Shown piece after piece: positions 1 to 11,092 of a stretch of 64,000 bases of DNA. How positions within the stretch are numbered: the first letter of the stretch is position 1; every line of letters starts with the position of its first letter. Below the pieces are notes generated by a model. It was not told the DNA's origin. It saw only the letters and a program-made list of their open reading frames with translations, and ran no database searches. The position numbers and the translations under genes are program-made. This DNA is from Doryteuthis pealeii (lineage: Eukaryota > Mollusca > Cephalopoda > Myopsida > Loliginidae), in contig CM042152.1 of assembly GCA_023376005.1 (NCBI GenBank), positions 84,240,561 to 84,304,560 of the forward strand, in the 5' to 3' direction.

Positions 1-1
1 A

Positions 2-352
2 ACTAACTATATAAAGGTAAAAATAGATAAGACGTAGCAGAATAGCAAGTGCAGAATGTGTGGCGACAGAGATGAAACGGGCAATCATATAATAAGCGAA
101 TGCAGCAAACTAGCGCAAAGAGAGTACAACACTAGGCACGTCTCTGTGGGAAAGATAATCCACTGGGAATTGTGCAAGAAATTCAATTTTCACCATACAA
201 GCAAATGGTATATGCACAAGCCTGAACCTGTCCTAGAGAACGATATGCATAAAATTCTCTGGGGCTTCGAGATACAGACGGATCACCAAATCCCGGTCAG
301 TACATTAAGATTCAAATTTTCACGAAAATTTTTAATACTTATTTACCTTTAA
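2..352 (+). mobile_element. LINE fragment, CCHC zinc knuckle of an R2/R4-like ORF
   Basis: Reading + frame 2 gives a zinc knuckle with the pattern C-x2-C...H-x4-C (CRMCG, DETGNHIISEC) followed by an HWELCKKF segment and the start of the LWGFEIQTDH block. The same order, knuckle then RRPD-type endonuclease block, is visible in the fuller minus-strand copy at 39285-40080. This layout is that of the C-terminus of non-LTR retrotransposons with a restriction-like endonuclease (R2/R4/NeSL group). An in-frame TAG at 35-37, where that copy has Gln, shows the fragment is dead. Its downstream half is missing and replaced by another repeat after about 300. Confidence 0.7.
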
Positions 353-560
353 ATGAATTTAAGTTTAAAATATTTTTTCCCTAAAATATATTAGGGGAAA
401 TATAGTTTACTGGGTCACCCGCTCGACTTATTTCATTTTATGAAATCCGAACAAAATATATTTTACTCGTACGATCTTTCAATTCTTTATAAAGACAAGA
501 GTTTGAATAATTAAATCAGAAATTTTTAGAAACGTTTTGGAGGTTCTTCCTGTCGTAAAA
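300..560 (+). repeat. Internal fragment of the AGGGATGTCC MITE family
   Basis: Shares the block running from TTCACGAAAATTT through CCTAAAATATATTAGG to TTATTTTATGAAATC with copies near 9.9-10.4, 14.5-15.0 and 56.3-56.65 kb. No ends are preserved. Nothing recognisable lies in 561-718. Confidence 0.45.
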
Positions 561-729
561 CAAAACAAGTATCTCAGTGGAGTGGAGTGAATGTGATGCT
601 TTTTACGTCAGTCTATAATTCTTAAATATATTAAACGTTTTATCTTATTTATTTAATTTTTCCTACTCCCCCCTCCAGATAATATCTTTCAAAAATTAAT
701 TTTTACCCCACCTGGAGGGTGTTTTTTTT

Positions 730-1159
730 TGGTTTTTTGCTAATAATAATAATAATAAGAAGAATAAGAAGAAGACCAGACCTAGTGTTGATTAACAAAA
801 AAGAAAGAACTTGTCAATTGGTGGATTTTGCAGTTCCAGCAGATCACAGAGTGAAGCCAAAAGAAAATGAAAAAATGGATAAATACTTGGACCTTGCCAG
901 AGAACTGAAAAACTTATGGAATATGAAAGTCAAAGTTATACCAATTGTAGTTGGTGCACTTGGAACGGTCCCAAAAGGATTTGAAAAGGGTTTGGAAAGT
1001 CTGGAAATCAGAGGAAGAATTGATACCATCCAGAACACTGCACTGCTGCAATCTGCCAGAATACTCAGAAGAGTCCTGGAGACCTGAGGAGACGTGCTGT
1101 CACTCAGACTCCAGTGAAAGACCACCAGCTAACACTGATGTGAAAACTCAAAAGGAGTA

Positions 1160-1209
<50 letters not shown>
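730..1209 (+). mobile_element. LINE 3' end: restriction-like endonuclease and (TAA)n tail
   Basis: Encodes RRPDLVLINKK, LVDFAVPADHRVK, DKYLDLARELK, IPIVVGALGTVPKG and ETLEIRGR-type blocks, ending RILRRVLET-stop. The PD...D/E...K arrangement fits the restriction-like endonuclease of R2/R4-type non-LTR elements. A short 3' UTR follows (CTCCAGTGAAAGACCACCAGC to CAAAAGGAGTAAA), then a (TAA)n tail at about 1158-1209. The 5' end is truncated, joining a T-rich and (TAA)n leader at 719-760. Same family as 17620-17871, 38629-40080 and 46503-46960. Confidence 0.8.
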
Positions 1210-1623
1210 GAAGAAGAAGAATCTGGGAAAAGCTTGTAGTACATCCGGGTAAGGATTGTGAAAATTTACCTCACAGCATTGTTAGGATCGGCTCGAATAG
1301 AATATTTGTGCAAATCCCATTTAATTCATAACATAACAGAAATATTTGTGATAATCACAAGTTTCCCCAAATCTAAAAATAGAAAAAGATGCATATGTGT
1401 CGTAATTTCCCAAAATAAGTTTTCCCTATTTTGCCGCCTAAAGTTGGTGGCTCTGAATACCAGCCGTTCCCCACTAGTCAGTAGCAGTCCAGAAGTTGAA
1501 GAAGACAGGCGTTAGATAGTTCAGACTCAACCAAAAATATCAGTTCCAAATTTCACGACGATAACCAAAATTTATCCTGATGTGAATTCAGAACAGACAC
1601 ACAAGTAAAGGCATTAAAAAAAA

Positions 1624-1867
1624 AAGAATACGGATCATATGACCTTTAGGCACCCTTTTTGCAATCTCGATTCATAAGTACATTTTTTTCATTTACACCA
1701 TCAACATCCGATTGTTAGTTAGGGGCTATGGTTAGTTTTATGATTTTTTTAAATCTAAAAATCGTCTGTTAACAAACAACCTTATGTTGACGGTATAAAT
1801 GAAAAAAATGTACTTATGAATCGAGATCGCAAAAGGGGTACCTAAAAGTCATATGGTCCAAGAATGC
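1624..1867. mobile_element. Palindromic MITE with 8-bp target duplication
   Basis: Element 1632-1859 has ends GGATCATATGACCTTTAGG and its near-perfect reverse complement; the inverted arms extend about 95 bp. Flanks AAGAATAC (1624-1631) and AAGAATGC (1860-1867) are an 8-bp duplication with one mismatch. A sister copy is at 54935-55165. An 8-bp duplication suggests a hAT-like or similar origin (inference). Confidence 0.8.
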
Positions 1868-1892
1868 TGGTTATTTTCCGCGCATCCCCTTA

Positions 1893-2160
1893 TGCTGGTC
1901 AGACACAAACGTACATTTAATATGGGACCACCCACAAACCAAAGCTCATGGAATTGCAGGCACAAAAAATGCGTGGATCCCCTCAGCATTGCCCCTCGAG
2001 GTGGCGCCTCAAGCACTGTGTAATAAACCCAGTCCTTTCCCTTTAAATCAAGGGGCAGGTGTTGCCTGAGGATGGCCTCCTGGGATCAAGTTGTTAATTT
2101 GAATCCTCAGTCCAGTTGCAGAAGCCACCAGACACAGGCATTTAATAGCGGCTGCTACAC
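1893..2160 (-). mobile_element. SINE-like repeat, GGCCTCGGCTGGGG family (decayed)
   Basis: Minus-strand relative of the units at 28992-29290 and 49887-50746. Shared blocks include the GGGACCACCCACAA, GCATTGCCCCTCGAGG and GGGATCAA stretches. Ends are not clear. Confidence 0.5.
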
Positions 2161-2289
2161 TGTACGCGTAAAAATTTAATACTCACACAAAAAAGATATT
2201 TTTGTAAATTATTTCCAAAAATAATGCATAAAAAGATAACGTCTGTTCAATCAAACTCCTGTTATTTGTTTTGCTGTTTGCTTGTTTTT

Positions 2290-2462
2290 ATGGTGTAATG
2301 GTTAGAGTCGTAGGAAATGGACTCTTCAACCCGAGTTCATAATCCTGGACGATGCTACAGTTCACATAACGCTAACACTCTTGGGAAAGGTATGAATCCA
2401 ACTACTCTCCCTCAATGGGTAAATAGTAGTTCAGACTGGGTTCTTTAACCATTTACAATTAA
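2290..2462 (+). mobile_element. tRNA-derived SINE (TGGTGTAATGGTTAGAGTCG family)
   Basis: Begins with an A-box-like TGGTGTAATGGTTAG and a B-box-like GAGTTCATAATCC. The body includes CTTGGGAAAGGTATGAATCC and GGGTTCTTTAACCAT. Related copies are at 12021-12264, 30627-30873, 31225-31403, 37544-37711 and 50937-51057. Confidence 0.6.
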
Positions 2463-2729
2463 TTTCAGTATTAACCTTTTATCACAGTACTCAGAATGTT
2501 TTTGTTTTTTTTATCTCTGCTTATTACGTGACATTTTGTTACAAATTCATTACACACAATTTGCTAAAACTCACGCTACACTCGTAGCATATTTATTTCA
2601 ATTTCTTCATAAACAATATCTTCTTTCTCCTCTATGACAGCAAGAATATCTCTGCAGATGTTCGAAGAATCTCATAGGATTTATGAGTTAATCAAGTAAA
2701 GTAGATGGTTTGATCTGAAAGTCAATTAA

Positions 2730-3240
2730 TATTGTTTCTCTGTGGATCACAGAAATATTGTTCCTCTGTGGATTACTTCTCCACATAGGGATGTCAAAAA
2801 GTAATGCCATTTTGTTTAGGACGGGTATAATTACCAACACTGGAATATGCATCATACACCGAAATGAAACTGTTCCTCTGTGGATCACATCCCTACATTT
2901 CCACATAGGGAAGTCAAAAAGTAATGTCATTCTGTTTAGGACAGGTATAATTACCAACACTGGAACATGTATCATACACCGAAATGAAACTGTTCCTCTG
3001 TGGATCACATCCCTACTTCTCCATGTAGTCAACGTCTCTCTCAATAGCAATGTTCCACCTTCGAATAATAGCATGTATCCCTGCCTCGTGAAATTCCGTC
3101 GACTGTTCTTTGAGCCACTTCTTCATTACAGATTTTACTTCCTCGTCACTGGTATAATGTTTGCATCTCAAACCCTGCTCTTCGGCACCATAAAAGAGGG
3201 TTTGAGGGGCAAATATTATACCAGTAATAAACATTTTAAA
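2730..3240 (-). mobile_element. Mariner transposase C-terminus with tandem end repeats
   Basis: On the minus strand 3234-3013 encodes HYTSDEEVKSVMKKWLKEQ, GIHAIIRRWNIAIERD and a terminal DYMEK-stop, the standard C-terminal block of mariner-type DDE transposases. From about 2720 to 3010 a 120-bp unit spanning the element end is tandemly repeated. At about 3145-3240 the LRGKHYTS-coding segment is inverted on itself, so the + strand also spells EGLRGKYYTS. This is a decayed remnant. Confidence 0.75.
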
Positions 3241-3414
3241 AGTCTATGTAAATCAACCCATGACAAATATGAGATTTTTACAATTTTTGGATACGCACTG
3301 ACAGCAATATCTCAAAATCGGTCATGACGGTGAAATGTACACAAGCTTAGGTGAGGTAAAGCAGCTACAGCTTAGCACCAGTCTTGTCCAGAAATTGACA
3401 AAATAAAGTTGAAG

Positions 3415-3634
3415 GGTACTAATGCAGATTAGCACGCAAGAGATAAAAGCATTAGAATCTCATTTTACGTATAAAAAACCAAAGTCCCAATACAGAAAGA
3501 CGCAATGATTTCTTTTTACAAATAGAACGCTAGGAAAAAATACAACGGGAATTTCTGTGAATATACTGAAATCCAATGCTTTTTATTCGTAGTTTAATGC
3601 TTTTATCTCTTGCGCGCTATTCTGCATTAGTACC
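3415..3634. mobile_element. Small TIR element (MITE)
   Basis: Inverted ends GGTACTAATGCAGA (3415) and TCTGCATTAGTACC (3634) continue inward for about 40 bp, including GAGATAAAAGCATTA and its complement. No coding capacity. No clear target duplication seen. Confidence 0.65.
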
Positions 3635-3640
3635 AGTTGA

Positions 3641-4212
3641 AGACAAAATCGAACTATTCTAGTTTTAAATTCAGAGTTGTTCTCCTATACTGGCCACCAA
3701 TTAAGGGTAGGGAACCAAGTTTTTAAAAATTATTGTTGGAGATAGAGGGAAAAGATGGATCCATGTTTCTTTCAAGAGCAGAGATGCTGATAGGTATCAC
3801 TGCATCTCTGACACACAAAAATATTTTAAAAAGACGCAGTAAAATCATATCTATGCATCCCAGGGTTTTTCTTTTTTCTTCCCCCACAATTTCAAGCTAA
3901 CTGTAAATACATTTCAATAGTTTCTTAGAAACGAATTACACAGGATAGGTTACAAGGTAGGGGTTAGACGGCTTTATATGGGACCCGCAAATTTTCCCGG
4001 GACTCATTCAAAGACAATGTGTGCGTCCCAGGACGCACTGAATCAAAAAGCTATCAACTTCACTGCAGGAGTATTAGTTCAAAGTGAAAATAAACATCAT
4101 CAGTTAACATTTGTGCACGGTTCGCTGATTTCAATTTACGCACCGAACATGACACCACGTCACACCTACATCGATAAATCATATTAAGTTTCTGCGAAAA
4201 ATTCCTTTCCCA
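3641..4212. other. Intergenic; one short repeat match only
   Basis: Nothing recognisable except 3975-4060, where GGGACTCATTCAAAG, TGTGCGTCCCAGGA and AATCAAAAAGCTATC match the (TA)n-flanked hammerhead-like element at 7067-7371. This is a decayed fragment of that family. Confidence 0.4.
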
Positions 4213-4785
4213 TTATAAATCTTTTCCTAGAAAAGTGGTATTGTTTTGAAGGAAATATCTGAAATAGAAGATACACAAGATAACATCACCAGAACCTTTC
4301 CTCTCATGAGCCCTCAAATGACTCATCAAACCCGCTGCATATCCACAAAGTTTTATGCAAATAAGACATAGGAAGGACGTCCTTCCCGTTGTATCGGATG
4401 ATAAAATTATATGCTTATGCACCACCATATGTCTCTTAAGACCAGAAGCTGACTTACAGACTCTGATACATATTGCAAAAGACACATTGTTTGTTTCTGG
4501 AGTTTGCATGAATTGTCCCTGGTGAGATTTCCTATGATTGACATATTCAGCCTTAGATAGCAGAATTCGACCACATATCTGACATTTCCAACCCTCCATG
4601 TTCTCTCCAATATGACTGGTGTATCCCTTTCGAAGTTGACGCTTTAGGTTTTCATGCTCAATTCTTTCACTCTCAAAACTGGTACAGCCATAATTCACAT
4701 TAATTATCCAGCCAGTTCTCTTCAAAGCCAGTTTTTCCCACTTGTCAGGATCTATTTTTATTTTTACAAGATTGTTTTTAAGCAA
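4213..4785 (-). mobile_element. LINE ORF2 C-terminal tail with C2H2 fingers
   Basis: The minus strand encodes about 190 residues beginning near DPDKWEKLALKRTGW, the usual ending of a non-LTR ORF2, followed by ESERIEHENLKRQLRKG. Three C2H2-type fingers come next: CQICGRILLSKAEYVNHRKSH is intact, the second (ICIRVCKSASGLKRHMVVH) has lost its first Cys (Phe instead), and the third (CLICIKLCGYAAGLMSHLRAH) is intact. Finger-bearing tails of this kind occur in invertebrate LINEs, so I treat this as a retrotransposon fragment and not a host zinc-finger gene. The ORF has no start context or introns, and the upstream RT is absent. Confidence 0.75.
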
Positions 4786-4827
4786 TCCTTATACCTCTTC
4801 CAAGGCTTATATATATATATATATATA

Positions 4828-5470
4828 TCTTATTATAATGGAGATTGTGGGTTTGTCTGTCTGTAACCGAAACTATATTACTATACAAGTCACAATTCCT
4901 TTAGTTATTTACATCATATTCTCCATGATTTTATTTTTATTTAAACCTCAATTATTAATAAAATTGTTTTACATTACTTACACTGTTGACCATATCTACA
5001 TACTGATAACATGCAATTGTATTTATATATACAACAAAATAAAGGTTTACAGTATGAATGGGAAGGCTAATTTGCATATTGATCTTAAAAAAATGATTTT
5101 AATAAATATATGTTTAGTATTATCGATTTCTAATTGTTTGGTTTTATCTTAATGAATATGAGCAAAAATCTCTTCAAGAAATCTTAAAAGAAATCCCTTA
5201 ACAAGAAGAAATAACTGTAATATTATTCTTTACTTCCTATTTTAACTAAATAGTTAAATTAGGAAAATTTACCAATGAAAGACGGGAGTAAGGGAAAATG
5301 ATGGAAGAGTTAGTTTCAAAGTTGTTCTATTTTTCAATCATACCCCCTCAGTTAAAAATCTTTTTATCTACATTCTTATTCAGTTTCATTAGCCTTTCTA
5401 ATTTAATATGATATTTTATTATAAAATTTAACTAAAATACTTGCACCCGGAGGGTGCATATATTTGCTAG
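4828..5470 (+). mobile_element. Non-autonomous Helitron, family 1, copy A
   Basis: 5' end TCTTATTATAATGGAG preceded by A; 3' hairpin GCACCCGGAGGGTGC at 5443-5457, then ATATATTTGCTAG followed by T. These are Helitron hallmarks: TC start, subterminal hairpin, CTRR end, insertion between A and T, no target duplication. Inserted in (TA)n. An ATG at element position 11 opens a 104-codon hydrophobic frame shared by several copies. Confidence 0.85.

Positions 5471-5526
<56 letters not shown>
5471..5526. repeat. (TA)n microsatellite
   Basis: Almost pure TA, directly after the CTAG end of the Helitron and before the LINE tail. Confidence 0.95.
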
Positions 5527-5528
<2 letters not shown>

Positions 5529-6020
5529 TCATTATCGTCATCGTCATCATCATCATGTCACGCCAGCAGCTCGGATATCCATGACAACCTCTCGCCAACC
5601 GTCTCTATCACTCATTGTCTCTGGTAGGTCCTCCGCACAGCATCCAGTATCTGCACATAGCTGGTCTATATAGCTCTTTACTGTGTGATCCGCTCTAGCC
5701 TATGTCTATGTGCTGGTTTCCATAGGAGGGCGTCACTTATGAGTTCATCCTTGCTTCTCCAGCAGTGTCCAGCATGTCTTGTCCGTCTTATTCAGATGGT
5801 TTGCTTGATAGGAGACATGTGGTCGTATAGCTGCTTCCTTGTGGGGCGTTTTTTCTACGATTTGTTCAAGATCACACGCAGAATTCTTGTGCAGCTCCCA
5901 TCTAGCTAATACTCCAGGCGTCTCGTCAAGGTCCAAGTGGTGCAGCCATACAGTAGCACTGATACAACCACGGCCTGGAAGAATTGTCGCTTTAACTTGT
6001 CGGTGAGATCTGATTTCCAT
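5527..6020 (-). mobile_element. Non-LTR retrotransposon C-terminus with (ATG/ATC)n tail
   Basis: The minus strand reads from about 6020 through LYGCTTWTLTRRLE, RRTRHAGHCWRSKDELISD, SYIDQLCADTGC and DRDGWREVVMDIRAAGVT-stop, a common ending of non-LTR ORF2 proteins. Several stops and frameshifts are present. A TGATGA-type simple tail lies at 5527-5555. (TA)n flanks both sides. Confidence 0.75.
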
Positions 6021-6028
6021 ATATATAT

Positions 6029-6059
<31 letters not shown>

Positions 6060-6213
6060 CAATAATTATAATAATAAAAATATATATGTTTTTGTATATA
6101 TTCATTTGTGTGGAAACAAATCTGCTATCACGTTGGCTTCATGTTTTTTTAAACCTTTCACTGTCCGAAAATTGCTCTACTTGAACAATCAAATGGAGCA
6201 ATCTTCGGGCAGC

Positions 6214-6255
<42 letters not shown>

Positions 6256-6265
6256 ATTATTATTA

Positions 6266-6889
6266 CTAGCAAATATATGCACCCTCCGGGTGCAAGTATC
6301 TAAGTTTTAATTTAATAAAATATTGTATTAAATTAGAAAGGCTAATGAAACTAAATAAGAATGCAGATAAAATGATTTGAAACAGAGGGAGGTATAATAG
6401 AAAAATAGAACAACTGAAACTTACTCTTCCTTCACTCCTGTCTTTCATTTTTATTTTTTCTAATCTATTTAGTTAAAAGAGGAAGTAAAGAATAAAATGA
6501 CAGTTATTTTTTCTTGTTAATGGATTTAATTTAAGATTCATTGAAGAGATTTTTGCTTATATTCATGAAAATAAAACCAAACAATTAGAAATCAATAATA
6601 CTAAGCAGATATTTAATAAAATCACATTTTTAATATCAATATGTAAATTAGCCTTCCCATTCACACTGTAAACCGCTAGTTTTTGTATATATAAATACAA
6701 TTGCATGTTATTTGTATGTAGATATGGACAACACTAATAAAAAGGTGAAGCAATTTTATTAATAATTGAGGTTTAAATATAAATAAAATCATGGAGAATG
6801 TGATGTAAATAACGAAGGGAATTGTGACTTGAGTAGTAATATAGTTTCGGTTACAGACAGAAAAACCCACAATCTCCATTATAATAAGA
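6266..6889 (-). mobile_element. Helitron family 1, copy B
   Basis: Reverse orientation: CTAG end at 6266-6269 next to the GCACCCTCCGGGTGC hairpin, TC end at 6888-6889. Flanked by TA and TTA repeats. Its small frame is broken (67 codons remain). Confidence 0.85.
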
Positions 6890-7029
6890 TTATTATTATT
6901 ATTATTATTATTATCACTCTATCACAGATATTGAGCAATAATACTGTATACATTGGCTTACTACTGTCTCACCAAGTAAAATAGTGTTAACTATACACTG
7001 TGGTATATATATGTATATATACCTACATA

Positions 7030-7030
7030 C

Positions 7031-7066
<36 letters not shown>
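7030..7066. repeat. (TA)n microsatellite
   Basis: TA tract bounding the left side of the hammerhead-like element; a second TA tract at 7372-7412 bounds the right. Confidence 0.9.
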
Positions 7067-7069
<3 letters not shown>

Positions 7070-7371
7070 GGGTTGAGGAGGCTGGAAACAATTTTATTAA
7101 CGATTTTTTTTAGCTTTTTGGCCAACTTTTTTACATTTGGATGCAATCCGTGGATTTTCTCGGGGACTCATTCAAAGCGAATATGTGCGTCCCAGGATGC
7201 ACTAAATCAAAAAGCTATCCACCGAAGTTTTTATCCCAAGTACTTTCGGCACTTCGAAGTGCCATCATCAGGAGTGATGTATTTGTGTTCCAGTTTGTTT
7301 TGTTTTTATTTGTTTTTTTGTTTTTTTCAAGTTAGAAGTTGTGAGAGTAACTAGGAACATAACTCGTAGAA
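7067..7371 (-). mobile_element. (TA)n-flanked element with hammerhead-like core
   Basis: On the minus strand, roughly 7276-7231, CTGATGA is followed by T, a strong stem II (GGCAC...GTGCC, the whole GGCACTTCGAAGTGCC being palindromic) and GAAA. Stem III (AGTACT) has almost no loop and stem I is weak. So this is hammerhead-like but may need a dimer or be inactive. The rest has no recognised coding. Confidence 0.5.
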
Positions 7372-7623
7372 ATTATATATATATATATATATAATATATA
7401 TATATATATATAGTGTACCTTGACTTACGAGCGTTCCAACTTGTGAGTTTTTCCGAATTATGAGTTGCCACTCGATCGAGTTTTTGCTTTGTGTTGTGAG
7501 CTAAATTTTGAGGTACGAGCGAGCTTCAGATACGCTTATATTAGTAAGTTCACTTAAAACATTTAAGTTTACAAATTTATTATGCCAAAGAAAAATATCT
7601 ATAAAAATGAACATTAAAACATA

Positions 7624-8020
7624 CTAGTACAAAATAATAAAAAAACACCCTCCGGGCGATGTAAAAATAGATTTTTGAAACATATTGCCTGAGGGGTGGG
7701 AGTAAAAAATTCAATATCAGCGAGTTTGTACCCTAAGTAAGTAAAATCATCAAATTCATTAAAGGATTTAAAAATAAAACAATTTGAAATGTAAACTTTA
7801 AATATGTATTAAAATAAAACAAACTATATATAGATATATAATACCAGTCATGTATTTATTAAAACTTGTTTTAAAAAACAATGAGGACTGTCTAATGTTG
7901 CATGTTCAAATTTTGAGTGTATTTATTCTTTGTTATGACGATTTTGGGTAATGTGACGTAAGCAGTGACGTATTTTTTGTTACAGACAAAAACCGGAAGC
8001 GAATCTCCATTATTAATAGA
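7624..8020 (-). mobile_element. Non-autonomous Helitron, family 2
   Basis: Reverse orientation. The 3' end CTAG (7624-7627) lies beyond an imperfect CGCCCGGAGGGTG hairpin; the 5' end is TCTATTAATAATGGAGATT, ending at 8020. Flanked by A and T. It shares the ATGGAGATT block at element position 11 with family 1 but has a different body. A second copy is at 60613-61007. Confidence 0.8.
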
Positions 8021-8324
8021 TTACAGCACATAATTCCTTACACTCTATTCATATTATGCAATACATTGCTATTCTTCTAATTTAAAAAATAACTAATAAA
8101 AAGAATAGAGTAGCTTTTTTGTTTGGAACGGATTGATAGAATTTCAGTTTATTTAACAAACTTGATTTAATATACGAGCAAACGAATTAAACTCGTAAGT
8201 CAAAGTAGCTCTGTCTGATGTTTATATTAAAGTGTAGCTCAAACTTTAAGTTGTTCATGTTCCTAATGTTTGAAGACGGCCAGCAAAGAAAAATGCATTT
8301 TAAATGTTTAAAATAAATACACCC

Positions 8325-9170
8325 AATTGATAACACTGATTTACAAAGAAATTGAGGCAAGCACAAAAATAGCTGTTTTAACCTAATTTGGGGGTGCAGC
8401 TGAATTCAGATTTGAAATCCGTTTTTACTCATCACCTCTAGTTTTTTAGATATGCATACTGTACATTTTGTACACATACTGTACATAAAGGCGTATATGC
8501 ATTCAGGGTTAATTTCTAATATATATGACTTATGTCTTCTCTTTTAGTTATTATACAATAAATGTAAGTGATAACATTACATTATATATGTATAGCTATA
8601 TATCAAGACGGATTTTGGCAGTTAAGCGTAGCGAACACGTCTCAATCAACAGCCATTAGTGCACTGGCAGTCAGCGCAGGGGGGCTGTCGTCCTTCGCAG
8701 CGCAGGAGAAAGTGTCCCTCGACAATTGTGCTACACAATCTTTTGGTTATATATTTGTATTACAATTTCCAACGACGTACATTTTATTGCCTTACATATG
8801 ATTTAATTTTACTTTGTTGGATGCTCTTGCGTGACATCCCGGAGGCAAAATACAGCAGATCATCTAAGAAAACACACTTCTAACTGTCTGCGGTAGTATG
8901 AATTGTGTACATTGTGTCGTCCAAGTATATTTATTCCGTCAATGTTCTTTATCTATCCTGTTTTAGCTGTAATAAGCTGCTGCAACTGTTGAAATAAGCA
9001 CGTATATACTCTGTATATACTAAAATGAGACTATTTAAAAGACAGAAAACTAGAGGTGATAGAGCAAAACAGTTTATAAATTTGAATTCAGCACACCCAA
9101 ATTAGTAAAAAACACCTATTCACATTCTTGCCTCAGACAAAAAATAGATTTTTGTAAACCAGTGTAATTA
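8325..9170. mobile_element. Large inverted repeat with unique core
   Basis: Arms of about 130 bp (about 8325-8455 and 9040-9170) match in reverse complement with some divergence, for example ATCACCTCTAGTTTT at 8427 versus AAAACTAGAGGTGAT at 9047. The roughly 585-bp core (8456-9040) matches no other part of the window and has no convincing ORF. Possibly a foldback element; ends not defined. The stretch 8021-8324 shows nothing recognisable. Confidence 0.5.
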
Positions 9171-9214
9171 AAAGGAAATATCTTCAAAGTGTGTACTGAC
9201 TAGAATTTATATAT

Positions 9215-9716
9215 AGTAGCCAAAAAATGTGCCCTCCATCCTAAAAATTCAAGTTTTAATATAATTAAATATTATATTGAATTATAAAGACGAATGAAAT
9301 TAAATACAAACATAAAAGGATTGCGTTTATTTTTACTTTATTCTAATTGATTTCAATATAAAACCATACATAGGATTGCTTTAAATATGATTGAGAATAA
9401 AACAATAATATTAGGAATCAATAACACCATGTAATTATTTATTAAACACGGTTTTGTTAAATCCGTTATGCAAATTATTCACACCATATACTATGTGAAC
9501 ATTTATATCTTAATTGTATGATCTTGATTATTTTAAGGCAAATGTATCCCAGCAAGACATATATAGACATTGTTAATAAATAAGATGCTAATTAATATTA
9601 AATAATGTTTATTTAATAAGCATTGAGAGTATACCGTAAATAACTATGGGAATTGGGACATTAATGGTGACGTAGTTTCGGTTACAGACAGACACACAAT
9701 CTCCATTATAATAAGA
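9215..9716 (-). mobile_element. Helitron family 1, divergent copy D
   Basis: Retains the TC-side block (CACAATCTCCATTATAATAAG) and the AAGTTTTAAT block, but the terminal hairpin is degraded (GTGCCCTCCATCC). Confidence 0.65.
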
Positions 9717-9749
9717 AGATATATAAAATTTAAAAAATAAAATACTGGG

Positions 9750-9908
9750 TATTTTTTAAGCATGAATAACTGTGAGTGTAGGTGTTCAAACCAGACTAAT
9801 GTTTAAAAAAAAACACAAATGACTTACCAGTTGGGTTAGAATTAGTTTTGTAAGTGATATTGAACTCGGGAGATTTCACCTACACTCACAGTTATTCATG
9901 CTTAACAG
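9750..9908. mobile_element. MITE with 29-bp inverted ends
   Basis: TTAAGCATGAATAACTGTGA at about 9757 and its complement at about 9905; the inner arms continue through GTGTAGGTG. A partial relative lies at 11093-11230. Confidence 0.65.
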
Positions 9909-10405
9909 GTGCCTCCAATTTTCCCTGTGAAATTTATCCCCCCCCCCCCGCCCTATATTAACACAATGAAACTTGCATAAAGGTTAATATTATCTTGAAG
10001 TTTTTTGTCCATTCGAAAGAAGAAACAATAAAAAAAAATAAAAAAACAACTCCTGATGATTTTTTTTTAAATTTCAGCTCACGGAAATAATGAAAATTAT
10101 GAATGAAAAACAATGTTTACATTTTTGCACTGTTAAAACAATTGAAATTTAACGTAGCTAAAAACAAGTTATGACCAGAGGGTTTTTGTTTTAATTTTAT
10201 GAAAAATCAATTAATGGTCCGATTTTAACGAATATTTCCATAAGTACTTACCTTTTGATGAAAATATGTCTGAAATAGTTTTTCCTAAAATATATTGTTA
10301 GGGGAATTTTTTTACGAGATCTACCCATCCCCTATTTTATTTTATGAAATATGTAAAAATGAACCGAAAAAAAGCGATTTTTATATAAATACATTTTTAA
10401 TCCTT
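9909..10405 (+). repeat. AGGGATGTCC MITE family, copy without clear ends
   Basis: Carries the poly-C then CCCTATATTAACACAATGAA block, CTTACGGAAATAATG-like block and CCTAAAATATATTG block seen in the 14.5-15.5 kb copies. Confidence 0.55.
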
Positions 10406-10408
10406 ATT

Positions 10409-10438
<30 letters not shown>

Positions 10439-10441
<3 letters not shown>

Positions 10442-11061
10442 TATTATAATGGAGATTGTGTGTTTTTCTGTCTGTAACCGAAACTATATTACTATACAAG
10501 ATACAATTCTCTTTGTTGTTTATATAACATTCTCTATGATTTTATTTTTATTTAAACCTCAATTATTGATAAAATTGTTTTACATTATTAATACTGTTAA
10601 CCATATCTACATACTAACAACATGCAATTATATTTATATATACAACAAAATAGCGGTTTACAGTGTGAACGGGAAGGCTAATTTACATATTGATATTAAA
10701 AAATCGAATTTAATAAATATGTGCTCAGTGTTATTGATTTCTAATTGTTTGGTTTTATTTTAATGAATATAAGCAAAAATCTCTTCAATGAATCTTAAAT
10801 GAAATCCATTAACAAGAAAAAATAACTGTCATTTTATTCCTCTTTTAACTAAATACTTAAATTAGAAAAAAAAAATAACAATGAAAGACGAGAGTGATGG
10901 AAGAGTAAGTTTCAGTTGTTCCATTTTTCGATTATACTGCCTCTGTTTCAAATCTTTTTATCTGCATTCTTATTTAGTTTTATAAGCCTTTCTAATTTAA
11001 TACAATATTTTATTAAATTAAAACTTAAATACTTGCATCCGGGGGTGCATATATTTGCTAG
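10439..11061 (+). mobile_element. Helitron family 1, copy C
   Basis: TC at 10439 preceded by A in a (TA)n tract; ends GCTAG at 11061 followed by T. The hairpin is slightly damaged (GCATCCGGGGGTGC). The 104-codon frame (10449-10763) is open. Confidence 0.85.
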
Positions 11062-11092
11062 TATATATAAATAAGGATTAAAAAAATAAAAA

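Noticed and set aside
2758..3327. 189-codon + strand ORF
   Set aside because: Antisense to the mariner transposase remnant and its 120-bp repeats.
4213..4785. Host zinc-finger gene
   Set aside because: The finger block follows a typical LINE ORF2 ending and one finger is broken; better explained as a retrotransposon tail.
10040..10080. Hammerhead at CTGATGATTTTTTTT
   Set aside because: Only the CTGATGA string is present; no stem II and no GAAA at the right distance.
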